From Glebionis coronaria (taxonomy: Eukaryota > Streptophyta > Magnoliopsida > Asterales > Asteraceae), in the NCBI GenBank assembly GCA_025667525.1, contig CM046874.1:279370380-279434379 (forward strand): a stretch of DNA of 64,000 nucleotides, written 5' to 3'. The stretch's first letter is position 1. Each line of letters opens with the position of its first letter. Below the pieces are notes generated by a model that was given only the letters and a program-made list of their open reading frames with translations, was not told where the DNA came from and ran no database searches. Made by a program: the position numbers and the translations under genes. Of the stretch, positions 23,432 to 36,161 are shown in pieces.

Positions 23432-24633
23432 TAAATAAACTATAGGTTAAAAGTATTTAATTGAATATATCATGATTTTAATTAAATAAAGTAAAATACT
23501 TAGGTTAAAACATGTATTATTTTTTATTAATAATATAACTAAGTCATGTTAATTAATTAATTATAGTCATGGTTTTTAATAATTAATTAATTATAAAGTC
23601 TAGTTAAATATAAATACTTAGGTTAAAATTCATGATATAATAACTAAATTTATAACCTAAGTCATGTTAATTAAATTAATCATGTCATGTTTTATTAATT
23701 TAATTTTTAACACATAACAATTCAAATCATAACTTTAAAATTATCTAGGAACCGGACCCGTGACTAGAAACCATGAACCAGACCCGTAATCAACACCATA
23801 CCCCAAACCAAGTCGGGGTTCCCCCTTGTTTGCTGCTGCCGTGGGACCACCACTACCATACCGAGACCATGAGGTCTCGGTGGTGATTAATAAGCCAAGC
23901 CGAGACCCCTTAGGGGTTCGGTTAGGCGTCGGCTAGAACAAACACCCCTAAAAACCCTTGTTTTGATTTACCCCATAATCATAGACATGTTTTAATAAAT
24001 GTTTTTAATTAGTTTTTTTAAAACATCATGTTTTTATGTGATTCAATAAATCAAACATAAAAGAAAAAGGTTAAAAAGGTTATACCGATTACGTGGATCA
24101 ATAAAGGATGAACACACACGAATGCTTGCACGATTTCCAAGATCAAAATCAACCGAACACCCCTTTTGATGGTGTATAACCGGCAACCAAGGGAGAGAAG
24201 GAAGAAAAAATTTAGGGTTTTGTTATTTTTCCTGTATTGTAAAAAATGACCAAGATTTTCCTAATTCTCTTGTTTTAGTAAAATTAAAATAGGCTTGGCC
24301 CACTTCCTTGGTGTAGCCGTAGGTAGGGGCCCCACATGGGGTAACCCGTACCTTTTCCGAGTCTAATTATTATAGCGTGTTCGTGTTTTATCGTGTTCGT
24401 GTTTTTATGTGTTCTACTTAATTATTGATCGCGGCTTAATATATTTATTCGTGTTCGTAATAAATATATATATACGTAAATAATGTTAGCTCGTGATTAA
24501 ATACGTTCATGATAATTATTATTATTTGAATAATTATTGTGTGTTCATACGTAATAAATACTTATCGTGTTCTAACACGTACGTAATACTTAAAATTCTT
24601 ATACGTGAATGTAAACATGCTATAAAAGGAAAG
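23432..24633 (-). repeat. D1 5' LTR, piece 2 (R/U3 side)
   Basis: AT-rich stretch with repeated CTAAGTCATGTTAATTA and CTTAGGTTAAAA blocks. On the minus strand near 24200-24240 it has AACCCTAAATTTTTTCTTCC, which looks like an early leader. The last five bases GAAAG (24629-24633) are the target duplication of Athila C. Confidence 0.6.
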
Positions 24634-27600
24634 TGAATTTGAGTATAATGCAGTTCGTTTTTTCTCAGTTCTTGCTAATGGAAAGTCCAACCAATATCGG
24701 GTTTTTAATTGTTCTTGGTTGTTAAGCTTGCTTGGTTAATCTATTTGCTAATTCAATCAAAGCCTTGCAAAATGGAAAAATATTACCTACTTATATGTAA
24801 AACATATTGCAAATACCACGTTTTTATTCAAGTAAAATCTCAAAATGTAAAATATGAAACTAAAAGGACTGAAATTGTAAATTCTATGAAAGATAAATGC
24901 TTGAAATGTAAACTCTAACAATTATAGGGACTAAAAGTGCAAAACAGTAAACTACAAGGATCAAAAATGCAAATTCTATAACAAACTAACCAAAAGTGTA
25001 ACAAACTAACAAAATGCTAACTGAATTTAACAACTTTCAATACTATAAGGACTAACAAAGTGCAAACCCTAAAAACATAGAAGATTAGCCAAGTATACAA
25101 ACTGATTAAAACTATAGGGACTAAATGGCAATTATGGAAACTATTTAACCAAAAACGGGACAAGCTTAAAAATAAGCTCGTTTGAGCTTAATACTCAACC
25201 AAATTTGATGAGACAAATTGCAAAACGTTTCAAATCCAAAATAAGCTACACTTGTCAGAGGAAATTGGCTAAAGATGAAAAATAAGCAAATGAGTGCTTA
25301 TCAATAAGCACAAAATAAGCTATAGCCAAATCTAATCAGTCACAACTTGATCTTTTTATTGAAACTGATTAAGCAACTGAATTAAGGAATGGGAAATAAA
25401 ACTAGAACATTTTTCATCCAGAAATAAGCTAAGAATCTGAATTAAGCTAAAATTGAGCTTATTTGACCAAGCGTTGACCAGCTTTTTTTCAAAAAGCTAA
25501 AAATCTGAAAAATCATGTAACTCAACTACTTAATGGGATTTGTGAAGAAAAATTGCTAAGTTTATGAAGAGAAAAAGGAGATACAGATTTTCAGATTCCA
25601 AGTTACAGAAACTTTCATTAAGTCTGCTTATCTGAAAATTGCTTATTTCTAACTACTTATGGAATACTGTATAAAATCCTTTTGGAATCTAATTCTTTAT
25701 GATGTAAGCTAAAGCTGAGAACAAACTTGGTGAAAATTCATCAAGTAATGAATGAGAACTGGTCAAATCAATATGACAAGTTTCTAAATGACTAAAATGC
25801 ATAAGGCTAACCCAAACTTTTTATGTGCCATTTGCCTGTTTGACCTTCTTAATGACTTGTAAATGACTGAAAACTCTTTTATAACACCTATTAACTACAA
25901 ATCAACTCTAAAATACCAAAACTCAATGATTGAAAATTCGTGTTAAGCTAGTTCCAAACACTCCTTTAACAGATGTTTCAAACTTTTACAAAGGCTTATT
26001 AAGATCTAGTTAAATCTGAATCAAATGTTATAACAATCTAGACTTGGTGATTAAAATGAAAGGCTTAAAAGCTAAAAGCAATCAATTATCAAAACTAGAA
26101 CTCCAATTAAGCTACAAGGCTAAAAATGACTTAACAAATGCAGTAGACTAAAAATTTATCCAAATCAAAGCACACGTAGGCAGTAATCAAGCTACAAACA
26201 CACAAAGGTCAATCAAACAGCAACTACAAACAACTTTATCAGGCAGCCATCAGATTATACTAGGAACAGAACGCATGCATTTGACTTGTTGAGTGGAACA
26301 AAAAACAAGAAATTTAAAATCTATTGGAGTTATCCTTTGAGAAGAAGAGGAGCGCTGAGCTCTCTTACCCTAGTGATAACCACCACCTTATCACTAGGAA
26401 TCAATCAAACAACAAGAACAGCAAACTAATCAACAGGAATCATCATACTGCTTGAATTCTTCAAATGTCAATGGAATGAACTGAATTGTGCTCAAACAGC
26501 TAACAAACTTCTCAAATGTCAGTTATGATCCATCAATGATCATAACAAACACTTAACGGCAACAATAGTATCCAATAGCAGCAAGAATTGAACAGGAATG
26601 GTAAAAACAATTTTGGCGGGAAAACTTGAATTCAAAATTTATTAATGGAAAAACGGTTACAAGGTTGTTGGAAGCTAGTAACTAACTAACTAACTCAAGA
26701 GTTTGTCAGACTCTTGAGTAGCTAGGGTAAAATTGAGGGAAAAAGGAAAGGAAATGGAGAACTATGTGTTTTTACAAATTTAAGCTACAAGTACAAATGA
26801 GGTCTAATCCAGCTATTTATAGACATGAAGGAAGAGTTTGTTGGGGTTGGTGACGTGTCAGAACCAATCCCAGCTTGCCACGTGGAGAATTCTGCATATT
26901 GCATTTTGAAGGTATGAACAAGGAATTGGGGTTTTCTTCATTGATTGATTTCATGTTAATTGATTGGCACCATTGTGTTTATCTCTTCAAAACGATCAAG
27001 TTCGATGTTGAAAACTTTCCATGAAATTGCTTGTAGCTAAAACGCGATCCTGATAAATTTTTCCTTTGAAGAAGATGCCACGTGTCAGTGTTTAATTGGC
27101 TGAATTTGCTTCACACGGATTGAACTGTTGGGATTGGGTAATAAATGTAAGGCGGCTGAGTGGATATTAATTATTCAATCCGTGTGACTTGCTTCCTTTC
27201 TTCTCATTGGCTGAAAAACTTGTCACATGGATCAAACTTGAAAATCTTTCCAATATTGGCAGAATTGGTCCTCTATCTTGGCAGATTTTTGTTTTGAGCT
27301 AGAATCTTCATTCTTTTGACATATTTGGTCCTTCAACTTTCATTCTTTGAACAAAATGGTCCTTTGACTGAGTTGACTTGAGAGTTGACCAATTTTGACT
27401 TGAATCTTTACTTTTTACAATATTTGCACTTTAGTCCTTCAACTTTGATAACTTGTCAAGATAGGTCCTTGTACTTCAAAGTCTTGTCACTTTTGATCCT
27501 CTTTTGTCTTTTTCATCCATTTGAGCTTGATTTTTCCTTGTTTGCTTGGAAATGTATCTTTTTACCTACACAAGTGTACAAAAACACAAACATACCACAT

Positions 27601-27688
27601 AACACTGTTTTTTCCAACTAAATTGGTATTTTGCTTCATGTTTTAGGGTTATTTGTTAATAAAAGGATATGAGTTTAAGCTCATATCA
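24634..27688 (-). repeat. 3' LTR of Athila C (left copy)
   Basis: Plus-strand ends TGAATTTGAGTATAATG and GCTCATATCA. It shares length and about 99% identity with 36162-39216. It carries many AATAAGC/GCTTATT words at 25155-25660. Confidence 0.95.
26813..26822 (-). promoter_or_regulatory. TATA box in left LTR of C
   Basis: CTATAAATAG on the minus strand, about 2.2 kb from the U5 end, so R-U5 is unusually long. Confidence 0.65.
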
Positions 27689-29667
27689 AATTCCCCTACA
27701 CTTGAACATTGTCATGTCCTCATGCAATATTATATTTTAAAGCTCAAATTTACATTTCCCTCATAATTAATCCACCTTGGCCATATGAGATGCATCTACA
27801 CTACTCTAAACTAAATGATGCATGATTTTGACTTTTAATAATGCAATGAACAAAATACAATTCTATCTATATCTTTTTGATTTTTCTTGAAATGGTTTTG
27901 ATGGTAATAACTCATAAAGAATTCAATGGCTTAGATTAGGGCTTGGGTACCATGGACATTTATCACCCTCAAGTTTCACTTTCCCCATACCAAGCTTAAA
28001 AATGGGATCATTGTATTCACAAGTAAAAAGTGCATCAACTTATTCATGACAATTAAAGGTGGAACCGGTTATTATTTGAGCAAATTTCTTGTGAGCAAAT
28101 TTGTCATTATTCAAGCGTGAAGTATAAGAAATGTAAAATCCAAAAATAAGGAAGCACGGTTTTAATCCTAAGTAATCCTCTCATCCATTACTTGAAAAAC
28201 CGCTCACGATTAATACAAGTCCGTTTCAAGAATAATAAGTCATTCGCCTTATGTGTAAAATCCTCATGTCATGCTTTCATAAGTAGCTACACACTCGCTA
28301 AGGAAAGAAAAATAAAACTCACGCAATAATTTACATCCGCCATCTTTTTGAGACTTTGGATCTTCAACCCCGCAACCCGTCAAGGCAATATTGGATTGGA
28401 GCAATCTATTGAATCCCCGCAACCCGTCAAGGTAATATTGGAACTCAATAGTCACTATAATTAACACCACACTGCCCCTCTTGGGAGTCTTGCATTATTT
28501 TTATTTCTCTTTTTCTTTCTTTTTCTTTTCTTTTTTTTCTAGCCACTCATTTTTTTTCATAAGCCGCTCTTATTTTTCTTTATTCCTCACAAAGAAATTT
28601 GAAAAGAAGAAAAGGAAAAACACCCGCTAAGTATGGAGCATGACATAAGTCTAGTACACATAAACGTGCTAACTTAGAATCTTAAGACGTACTCATATCA
28701 ACCATAATGATTAGCCAAAAATGCATAAGAGATTACAAACCAATTAAAACCGTACTTGATTATTTATTAACAATTATATACATGCGAAGAAAATAGAGGT
28801 AAAGAAGAGAAGGGTTTAGCCACAAGTAATTGCCATGAAGTCTATCTAGCCCTTTTACACTTGCTTCAACTCTATCATTTCCCATTCTCCACAAATTTAA
28901 AATTTCAAATAATGAAATTGGTGGATGCTTAGCCTAATAGACCAATGAAGGACTACATTGTTCAGGATACTAGCTAGAGAGTGCTAAGATAAGCAAACTC
29001 GGGTTGAGTCAAAATATCCATGGCGGGCCTAATATGTCAAAGAAGTCTAAACTTGTTAAAACCATGTTTTATTATATTTTTCCTTTTTATATATTTTGAT
29101 GAAAAATAAAAGAATATATACAATGCAAATGTGTTATGCAAAAGAAAAATGATTGATGCAAAAAATATGAATGCATATTTTGGTGGCCAAAGTAGATCAA
29201 AAATTTGAAAAACGTTGAAAAATCAATTTTCCCATGTTATCATGCAAGACAATGACAAGTTCTAGGTAAGGTCACTTCGATAGAAGACCCCCCTACACTT
29301 ATGCTAAACATTGTCCTCAATGTTTAAGAGCATGGAAGTGTAAAAACTTCCCCTACACTTATGACAATGAATAGACTTTGCTTAACCCAAGTTAAGGAAA
29401 GGACAACTATTAGTGAAATCATGTTAAAGCACAAGGTGTCAATGAAAATTCACTAAAGTAACGAAGTGAACCGGTACAAGGGCCTCCTCCATAAGCTCCA
29501 AAGCATGAAATGAGTGAGCAACCCTACAAACAATCATGAAGACAAAAGAAGGTCTCCCCTACACTTATCTCCAAGTCTATGCATTTATTTCTAACCTACA
29601 ACACTCTAAACCTAGTTATACGATGCTTGAGTTAATGAGTCTCTAGCTCGACTCGTCCCTCAATGAA
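27689..29667 (-). other. Athila C 3' untranslated region
   Basis: Nearly 2 kb between the integrase stop and the 3' LTR, without a credible gene. The true polypurine tract (sense AAGTGTAGGGGAATT, 27689-27703) abuts the LTR. Copies of AAGTGTAGGGG recur at 29290-29300, 29350-29360 and 29553-29566. The stem-loop AAACATTG-TCCT-CAATGTTT is at 29306-29325. Athila elements often carry an env-like frame here; none is seen. A repeated CCCGCAACCCGTCAAGG occurs twice near 28368 and 28415. Confidence 0.75.
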
Positions 29668-32600
29668 TTAATTCATGGGGAAAATGGGGACCTCTTGGAC
29701 CATTTCAACGGAAATGTCCTCCCCAAAGTAATGTTTAACACGGTGACCATTCACTTTAAAATTTGGACCATCGGGTTGGGACAACTCAAGAGTTCCATAT
29801 GGAAACACTTGAGCAATAGTGAATGGACCGGACCATCTCGACTTAAGCTTGCCCGCAAAAAGCTTCAATCTTGAGTTAAAGAGGAGAACCGGCTCTCCAA
29901 CTTTGAACTCACGATTCTTGATCTTAGCATCATGCAATTTCTTAGTCTTTTCCTTGTAAAGCAAAGAATTCTCATAGGCATTGGCTCTCAACTCATCCAT
30001 CTCATTGAGTTGATCTTTCCTATGTGAACCGGCTTGGTTTAAATCAAAGTTAGCCCACTTGAGAGCCCAAGATGCCTTATGTTCTAACTCAAATGGGAGG
30101 TGGCCCTCTTTTCCATAGACAAGCCTATAAGGAGTACAACCAATTGGTGTTTTAAAAGCCGTCCTAAACGCCCACAAAGCATCATCAAGCTTATCCGACC
30201 AAGAAGCTCGATGCCCTCCCACCGTTCTCTCTAAAATCCTCTTTAAACCACGATTTGTGACCTCGGTTTGACCATTTGTTTGAGGGTGATACGCGGTAGA
30301 AAGTCTATGATTCACTCCATATTTCTTCATAACTCTCGTGAATTGATCATTACAAAAGTGCGTACCACGATCACTTATGATGGCCCGAGGTACACCAAAT
30401 CTAGCAAACAATTGTTTCAAAAACTTTACAACCACTCTAGCATCATTGGTAGGTAAGGCTTTAGCCTCCACCCACTTGGACACATAATCCACCGCCACAA
30501 GTATATACTTGTTTCCCTTAGAGGATGGAAAAGGTCCCATGAAATCTATTCCCCATACATCAAATATCTCACACTCTTGGATAAAATTTTGTGGCATCTC
30601 ATCACGTTGTGTAATTTTTCCTTGTCTTTGACAAACATCACAAAATTTCACCATCTCTTGAGCATCTTTGTAAATAGAAGGCCAATAGTAACCCGAATCA
30701 AAGACTTTCTTGGCGGTGTAGTTAGGCCCAAAATGTCCACCCGTAGGTCCTTTATGACACGCCTCTAAGATCTTAAATGCCTCGGGCCCATCTACACACC
30801 GTCTAATGATTTGGTCCGCACATTGCCTAAAAAGATATGGATCATCCCAAAAGTAATACTTAACTTCCTTAAGAAACTTTTTCTTTTGTTGATAAGTAAG
30901 ACCCTCAATAAGCACATTGCCCATAAGATAGTTTGCTATATCCGCAAACCAAGGTGTGGCATCCTCTTGGGAAGAGATAGACATGAGCTCCTCTAATGGA
31001 AAGGATTCATTGATTTCTTGATGTGGGAAATCTCCTTGAAAAGGATGCACAAGTCTACTCAAATGATCCGCCGCTAAATTCTCGGCCCCTTTCTTATCAC
31101 GAATCTCTATCTTAAACTCTTGAAGCAACAAAACCCATCTCAAAAGCCTAGGTTTAGCATCTTGTTTTGTCATAAGATACTTGAGAGCGGAATGATCCGT
31201 ATACACTATGGTTTTGGAAAGCACAAGATATGGTCTAAACTTCTCAAAAGCATATACTATAGCAAGCAACTCTTTTTCCGTGGTAGTGTAATGAAGTTGT
31301 GCACCGGTCATGGTTTTACTCGCATAGTGTATAGGTTGAAAATGCTTATTAACTCTTTGTCCTAAGACAGCCCCCACCGCATAATCACTAGCGTCACACA
31401 TAATCTCAAAAGGTAATTCCCAATTCGGAGAAACCAAAACGGGAGCCTTAGTCAATTTTTCCTTAAGAGTCTCAAAAGAGTCTAAACAAGCTTGGTCAAA
31501 AATGAAAGGAGCCTCTTTCTCCAAGAGGTGAGTCATCGGTCTAGCTATCTTAGAAAAATCTTGTATAAAGCGCCTATAAAATCCCGCATGACCTAAGAAA
31601 CTCCTCACACCTTTAACCGAGGTGGGTGGGGGAAGCTTAGCAATCACATCAATTTTAGCTCTATCAACTTCTAATCCCTTATTGGATATCTTGTGTCCTA
31701 AAACAATCCCCTCTTTCACCATAAAGTGACATTTCTCCCAATTAAGCACCAAACGTGTTTCCTCACAACGCGTAAGCATTCTCTCAAGATTGGTGAGACA
31801 TGAGCTAAAGGAGTTTCCAAATACGGAAAAGTCATCCATAAAAACCTCCATGGTTTGCTCTATCATGTCATGGAAAATCGCCATCATGCACCTTTGAAAC
31901 GTCCCCGGTGCATTACATAGGCCAAAAGGCATCCTCTTGTAAGCAAATGTACCGTAAGGACAAGTGAATGTGGTCTTTTCTTGATCCTTAGGGTCAATTA
32001 GTATTTGAAAATAACCCGAAAAGCCATCAAGAAAACAATAGTACTCATTTCCCGCTAAGCGTTCAAGCATTTGATCCATAAAGGGAAGCAGGAAATGGTC
32101 TTTCCTAGTTGCCTCATTGAGTTTTCTATAATCAATGCAAACTCTCCAACCGGTCACAAGTCTCGTAGGAATAAGCTCATTGTTCTCATTAGGCACCACG
32201 GTGATTCCACCCTTCTTTGGAACACAATGAACCGGGCTAACCCATGGAGAGTCGGAAATGGGGTAAATCATACCCGCATCTAAGAGTTTAATCACTTCTT
32301 TCTTAATAACCTCATGGATTTTTGGGTTAACTCTCCTTTGGTTTTGAATGGCGGGTTTATATTCATCCTCCATAAGGATTTTGTGAGTACAAAAATGTGG
32401 ATCAATTCCCCTTATGTCGGATATTTTCCATGCTAAAGCTTTCTTATGTTTCTTAAGAACTTCAATAAGTTGCTCTTTCTCATCCTCTTTCAAATCTTTA
32501 GCAATAATCACCGGTAATTGGTCTTTTCCTTCTAAGAAAGCATATTCTAAGTGGGATGGAAGTTCCTTAAGTTCAATGGGAGGTGGACTCTCTATGGAAG

Positions 32601-34788
32601 GTTGTACTATGGAAGGTTCCTCAATGGTAATCTCTTGCGGAATAGAAGAAGGAATAGGGTCCTCATTGAGCAACTTTTGGATTGTAAGAATATCTTCTTC
32701 CCAATTAATGGGAGAATCATCATCACCAAGAAAGTTGGACTCAAATTCCTCCAAGAGGAAATCACTCTCTCCAAAAGGTGTTAAAGAGGGAGCAATTGAG
32801 GCCACGGTTTCAACATGGGGTGTCTCATCACTAACATTCTTACAAGCATCATGAAAGTGTTCATTACACACTTCATCTAGCACATCCACAATGTTAATAG
32901 TCTCACAAGGTCTAGACTCCTTAACCTCTTTTCTATCACAAACTTTCCCTAACTTAAACACCACTCTCTCATCTTCTACTCTCATAATTAATTCTCCTTC
33001 CGCCACATCTATCAAGGTACGACCCGTTCTCAAAAACGGTCTACCAACAATCAAAGGCACTCTAGGATCCATGTCATAATCGACCACTACAAAGTCGGCC
33101 GGAAAGGTAAACTTATCCACACCTACAAACACATCTTCCGCTATACCTACGGGGTGAGCTATGGTTCGGTTGGCTAGTTCAAGAGTCATCCTAGTGGGAG
33201 TGAGCTCGGGAAGAGATAGTTGTTTCCAAACCGATAAAGGCATGAGGTTTATGCTCGCCCCTAGATCCGCCAAAGCCATGCAATTTTCAACACCGGGAAA
33301 ATTACAAGGTATCAAGAAGCACCCCGGATCTCCAAGTTTTGTTGGTAAGGTTTTAAGTAACACCGCGGAACAATTTTCATTAAGGGATGTGTTGGGAAAA
33401 TCAACCAATTTTTCTTTGTTTGAGAGCAAATCCTTGAACATCTTAGCAAACTTTGGCATATAAGCAAGAGCTTCCGCAAAGGATATATTGATGTTGAGTT
33501 GCTTAAACATCCTTAAGAAATTGGAGACTTGGATGTCATCCTTGTTCTTTAACTTGTCCTTTTTCAGCCTTGAAGGATATGGAAGAGTAGGCTTTGGTGT
33601 AGGTGGAATAGGTGTTGTGGTGGAAGATTTGTCTTTGTTAGCTTCTTCATTGGGAAGTGTGGAAGGTAAAGGAGAAGTATGAGGTGGTTGAGAAGGTGTG
33701 TTTGATTGAATAGGAGCATTTTGAGGAAGTGGAGTAGAAGTAGAAGGCTTGTCACAAGTAGGAGCACAAGTGGGTTGAACAATAGTAGGTTTAGGAGGTG
33801 AAGGATCCTTTGTTGTTGTTCCACTCCTTGTTGTAATAGCATTGACATTAGCCCTAGGGTTTGTTTGTGTGTTATAAGGTAAAGCCCCTTGTGGTCTTTG
33901 AGTTACCGCCACTAAAACCCTATTGATTTGGTCACTCATTCTCTTCTCCATTTCACGCATTTTCTTGTCAACATACTCTTGAGTCTCTTGCATCCCATAT
34001 CCTTGATTTGGAACTTGAGGGTAAGCTTGATTTGGTATTGGAGCATATGCTTGATTGGGAATAAATGGAAGTGGTTGATTAAATCCTTGTTGTGGTGGAT
34101 AAAAGGTATTTGCTTGAGGTTGAAATTGATTGGGTGCCTTGTAGTTATTTCCTTGGTATGGTGGTCTTTGCCCTTGATTCCTTGCTAAAATTTGAGGAGG
34201 ATTTTGTGGAATTTGGGTGGGTGGTTGGGGTGGGAAGCCGGGTGGAGAAAGGTAGTTTTGGGATTTGTAAGAAAGGTTATTTGGATTGATATTAGGCTTG
34301 AAGTGTTCACGATGTTCCTCTTGGTAAGCATAGCATTCTCCTTGATACCCTTGCACCTTATCACATTGTTCATAAGAATGGGGACCTCCACAAGTAACAC
34401 AAGAAATGGTGATGGCATTCACATTATTTGAGGCATTGTTCAATGACAAGTTCTTAAAAGTTTGAAACATTTCTTGTTGTCTTTGCAAATTCCTCTCACT
34501 ATCTCTATCCATCCTTTGAAAAATCGCTTCTTGAAACTTGAGGAGTTGGTTGTCACAAGGGGTTTGAGAATTATTTTGGATAACATGAACCTTTTCTTCA
34601 AATGGATTGTTTGTTTGAACCATTGCCTTAGTCTCAATAATGTCCAAAGCCTCTTGATAAGTCTTAAGAAGAATACTCCCTCCCGCGGAAGCATTGAGTG
34701 AATCTTGGTGGTGAGATTTAAGGCCATCATAAAAGAGGCTTATTTGGTGAACTTGATCCAATCCATGATTAGGGCATCGCCTCAACAA
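29668..34788 (-). CDS. Athila C gag (C-part)-protease-RT-RNase H-integrase
   Basis: A 1706-codon open frame for retrotransposition enzymes, downstream of a gag frameshift, so the ATG at 34788 is internal rather than the natural start. Order: gag knuckle [13 protein letters not shown] (130-142), proline-rich linker, protease [13 protein letters not shown] (about 505-517, DLGA active site), reverse transcriptase (about 830-1090) with the catalytic FMDD in [11 protein letters not shown], and RNase H with CDASDY, TEKELL, YTDHSAL and AADHLSR. Integrase has its HHCC finger (H1345, H1352, C1383, C1386) and DDE at D1415, D1473 and E1509, the last two separated by 35 residues. The end VPIFPMN matches copy B. 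There is no chromodomain, as expected for Athila. Confidence 0.93.
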   Translation of the reverse strand: MLRRCPNHGLDQVHQISLFYDGLKSHHQDSLNASAGGSILLKTYQEALDIIETKAMVQTNNPFEEKVHVIQNNSQTPCDNQLLKFQEAIFQRMDRDSERNLQRQQEMFQTFKNLSLNNASNNVNAITISCVTCGGPHSYEQCDKVQGYQGECYAYQEEHREHFKPNINPNNLSYKSQNYLSPPGFPPQPPTQIPQNPPQILARNQGQRPPYQGNNYKAPNQFQPQANTFYPPQQGFNQPLPFIPNQAYAPIPNQAYPQVPNQGYGMQETQEYVDKKMREMEKRMSDQINRVLVAVTQRPQGALPYNTQTNPRANVNAITTRSGTTTKDPSPPKPTIVQPTCAPTCDKPSTSTPLPQNAPIQSNTPSQPPHTSPLPSTLPNEEANKDKSSTTTPIPPTPKPTLPYPSRLKKDKLKNKDDIQVSNFLRMFKQLNINISFAEALAYMPKFAKMFKDLLSNKEKLVDFPNTSLNENCSAVLLKTLPTKLGDPGCFLIPCNFPGVENCMALADLGASINLMPLSVWKQLSLPELTPTRMTLELANRTIAHPVGIAEDVFVGVDKFTFPADFVVVDYDMDPRVPLIVGRPFLRTGRTLIDVAEGELIMRVEDERVVFKLGKVCDRKEVKESRPCETINIVDVLDEVCNEHFHDACKNVSDETPHVETVASIAPSLTPFGESDFLLEEFESNFLGDDDSPINWEEDILTIQKLLNEDPIPSSIPQEITIEEPSIVQPSIESPPPIELKELPSHLEYAFLEGKDQLPVIIAKDLKEDEKEQLIEVLKKHKKALAWKISDIRGIDPHFCTHKILMEDEYKPAIQNQRRVNPKIHEVIKKEVIKLLDAGMIYPISDSPWVSPVHCVPKKGGITVVPNENNELIPTRLVTGWRVCIDYRKLNEATRKDHFLLPFMDQMLERLAGNEYYCFLDGFSGYFQILIDPKDQEKTTFTCPYGTFAYKRMPFGLCNAPGTFQRCMMAIFHDMIEQTMEVFMDDFSVFGNSFSSCLTNLERMLTRCEETRLVLNWEKCHFMVKEGIVLGHKISNKGLEVDRAKIDVIAKLPPPTSVKGVRSFLGHAGFYRRFIQDFSKIARPMTHLLEKEAPFIFDQACLDSFETLKEKLTKAPVLVSPNWELPFEIMCDASDYAVGAVLGQRVNKHFQPIHYASKTMTGAQLHYTTTEKELLAIVYAFEKFRPYLVLSKTIVYTDHSALKYLMTKQDAKPRLLRWVLLLQEFKIEIRDKKGAENLAADHLSRLVHPFQGDFPHQEINESFPLEELMSISSQEDATPWFADIANYLMGNVLIEGLTYQQKKKFLKEVKYYFWDDPYLFRQCADQIIRRCVDGPEAFKILEACHKGPTGGHFGPNYTAKKVFDSGYYWPSIYKDAQEMVKFCDVCQRQGKITQRDEMPQNFIQECEIFDVWGIDFMGPFPSSKGNKYILVAVDYVSKWVEAKALPTNDARVVVKFLKQLFARFGVPRAIISDRGTHFCNDQFTRVMKKYGVNHRLSTAYHPQTNGQTEVTNRGLKRILERTVGGHRASWSDKLDDALWAFRTAFKTPIGCTPYRLVYGKEGHLPFELEHKASWALKWANFDLNQAGSHRKDQLNEMDELRANAYENSLLYKEKTKKLHDAKIKNREFKVGEPVLLFNSRLKLFAGKLKSRWSGPFTIAQVFPYGTLELSQPDGPNFKVNGHRVKHYFGEDISVEMVQEVPIFPMN

Positions 34789-35393
34789 CTCACTATACTC
34801 TTCCCAAGCATCACTAAGGACTGACTAGGTTTTTGTTGAAAGCTCATAATTAAAGTCCTCAAAGCCATAGTCTTATGTGGAGGAAAGAACTTGTTCAAAA
34901 ACTTAGTGGTGAAACCATCCCATGTGGTGATACTATCCGGTGGTTGGGTGTCTAACCAATGCTTAGCACTCCCCTCTAAGGAAAATGACACTAACATCAA
35001 CCTAATGACCTCATGTGGAACCCCATTATGCTTAATGGTATTGCAAAGTGAAAGGAATCTCTTAAGGTGAGCATGAGGATCTTCATTTTGTTTACCCAAG
35101 AAAGGTGATAGTGCAACCATATTGATCATAGATGTATGTAGCTCAAATGTGTTAGCGGGAAAGTCGGGAATCTTAATGGCACTAGAATATCCATGAATGT
35201 TGGATTGCATACGTTCATACAAAGTGCGATTATCAATAGCCATGGCTTCTTGTGGTGGAGTCAAAGCACGATTCTCGTGATCGGCTTGGTGGACGATGGT
35301 GGTCTTACTCTTTCTCTTTTTCTTCCTTTTTGGAGGAAGAGGTTGTACACCAATCGGTATTTGTGCACGCCCACGAGTGAGCATGCAACTCAA
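34782..35393 (-). CDS. Athila C gag N-terminal part
   Basis: 203 codons starting [13 protein letters not shown]. The capsid-like region is recognisable ([58 protein letters not shown]) and lines up with gag of copies A and B. A one-base loss near 34816 sends the frame to a stop at 34782; the adjacent frame continues as the long polyprotein. The start could equally be the fourth codon. With this lesion the copy would need trans-supplied gag or frameshifting to move. Confidence 0.88.
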   Translation of the reverse strand: MSCMLTRGRAQIPIGVQPLPPKRKKKRKSKTTIVHQADHENRALTPPQEAMAIDNRTLYERMQSNIHGYSSAIKIPDFPANTFELHTSMINMVALSPFLGKQNEDPHAHLKRFLSLCNTIKHNGVPHEVIRLMLVSFSLEGSAKHWLDTQPPDSITTWDGFTTKFLNKFFPPHKTMALRTLIMSFQQKPSQSLVMLGKSIVSC

Positions 35394-36072
35394 TACGAGG
35401 AATGAGAGAGAAGCTCTCGTGTGACTTTGAAGAGAAATGGATTATCCTCTTCGAGTTTCAATATTAAATATCCACAAGAAAATAACAATATATGTATATA
35501 CTACTTTGGGTGCAAGACCCCCAATGAAGCCTTCCTTCTTAGAATACTTACAAGTGAACGGGGGGTTAGGTGGCGCGAAGCACTTAAGTACCTATTGACC
35601 CTTAGATGGCATTTTATAGCACATCGCCTCTCTATTCACTTAAATGTTCGTATTCTTCGAATTGTTGCTTATTGAGAGTATTTATCTATTCTTGCTTTAT
35701 TTTGTTTGATCGATACACGTGTCAAGGACCGGAACGCCCCTCAACACGGTGTATTGCCTCGGCAATACTTATAGAAGATATGTAGATTGATTGTTCTTAT
35801 ACGTATACGTATTTACTTATAATAATATATGGAAAATATTTTTGTATTTATGAGTTTTTTAAGGGAAAATACTATATGTACATAAAAACCGAGAGAAACC
35901 AATAATATATATTTTTGGGTGCAATCTCTTAGGAAAAAGATTGTTTTTTGGATTTTTTTATTTTTTTGGTCAATTCTTTAGGAAAAGAATTGTTTTGTTA
36001 ATTTTTTAGTTTTTATATATTTTTATATTTTTTATTTTTTATTTGTTTTTGATTTATGATACGTAAAAATAA

Positions 36073-36089
36073 CGTTCACAAAATGAACG
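36073..36089 (-). other. leader hairpin between primer site and gag (C)
   Basis: CGTTCA-CAAAA-TGAACG, then GATCCCAAAA, 55 bases from the primer site. The stem is conserved while the loop differs from A and B. Confidence 0.65.
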
Positions 36090-36144
36090 GATCCCAAAAG
36101 CCAATGAAAACCGTCAATCGATAGTCTCTCGTGTAGTCAAAGAA

Positions 36145-36159
36145 CCGGCAGCGGCGCCA
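36145..36159 (-). other. primer binding site, tRNA-Asp type (C)
   Basis: Minus strand TGGCGCCGCTGCCGG, identical to copy B, two bases from the LTR end. Confidence 0.88.
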
Positions 36160-36161
36160 TT

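Noticed and set aside
28264..28470. Possible env-like frame downstream of Athila C integrase
   Set aside because: Only 68 codons, without membrane segments or similarity to Athila env-like proteins, and partly made of a duplicated CCCGCAACCCGTCAAGG block.
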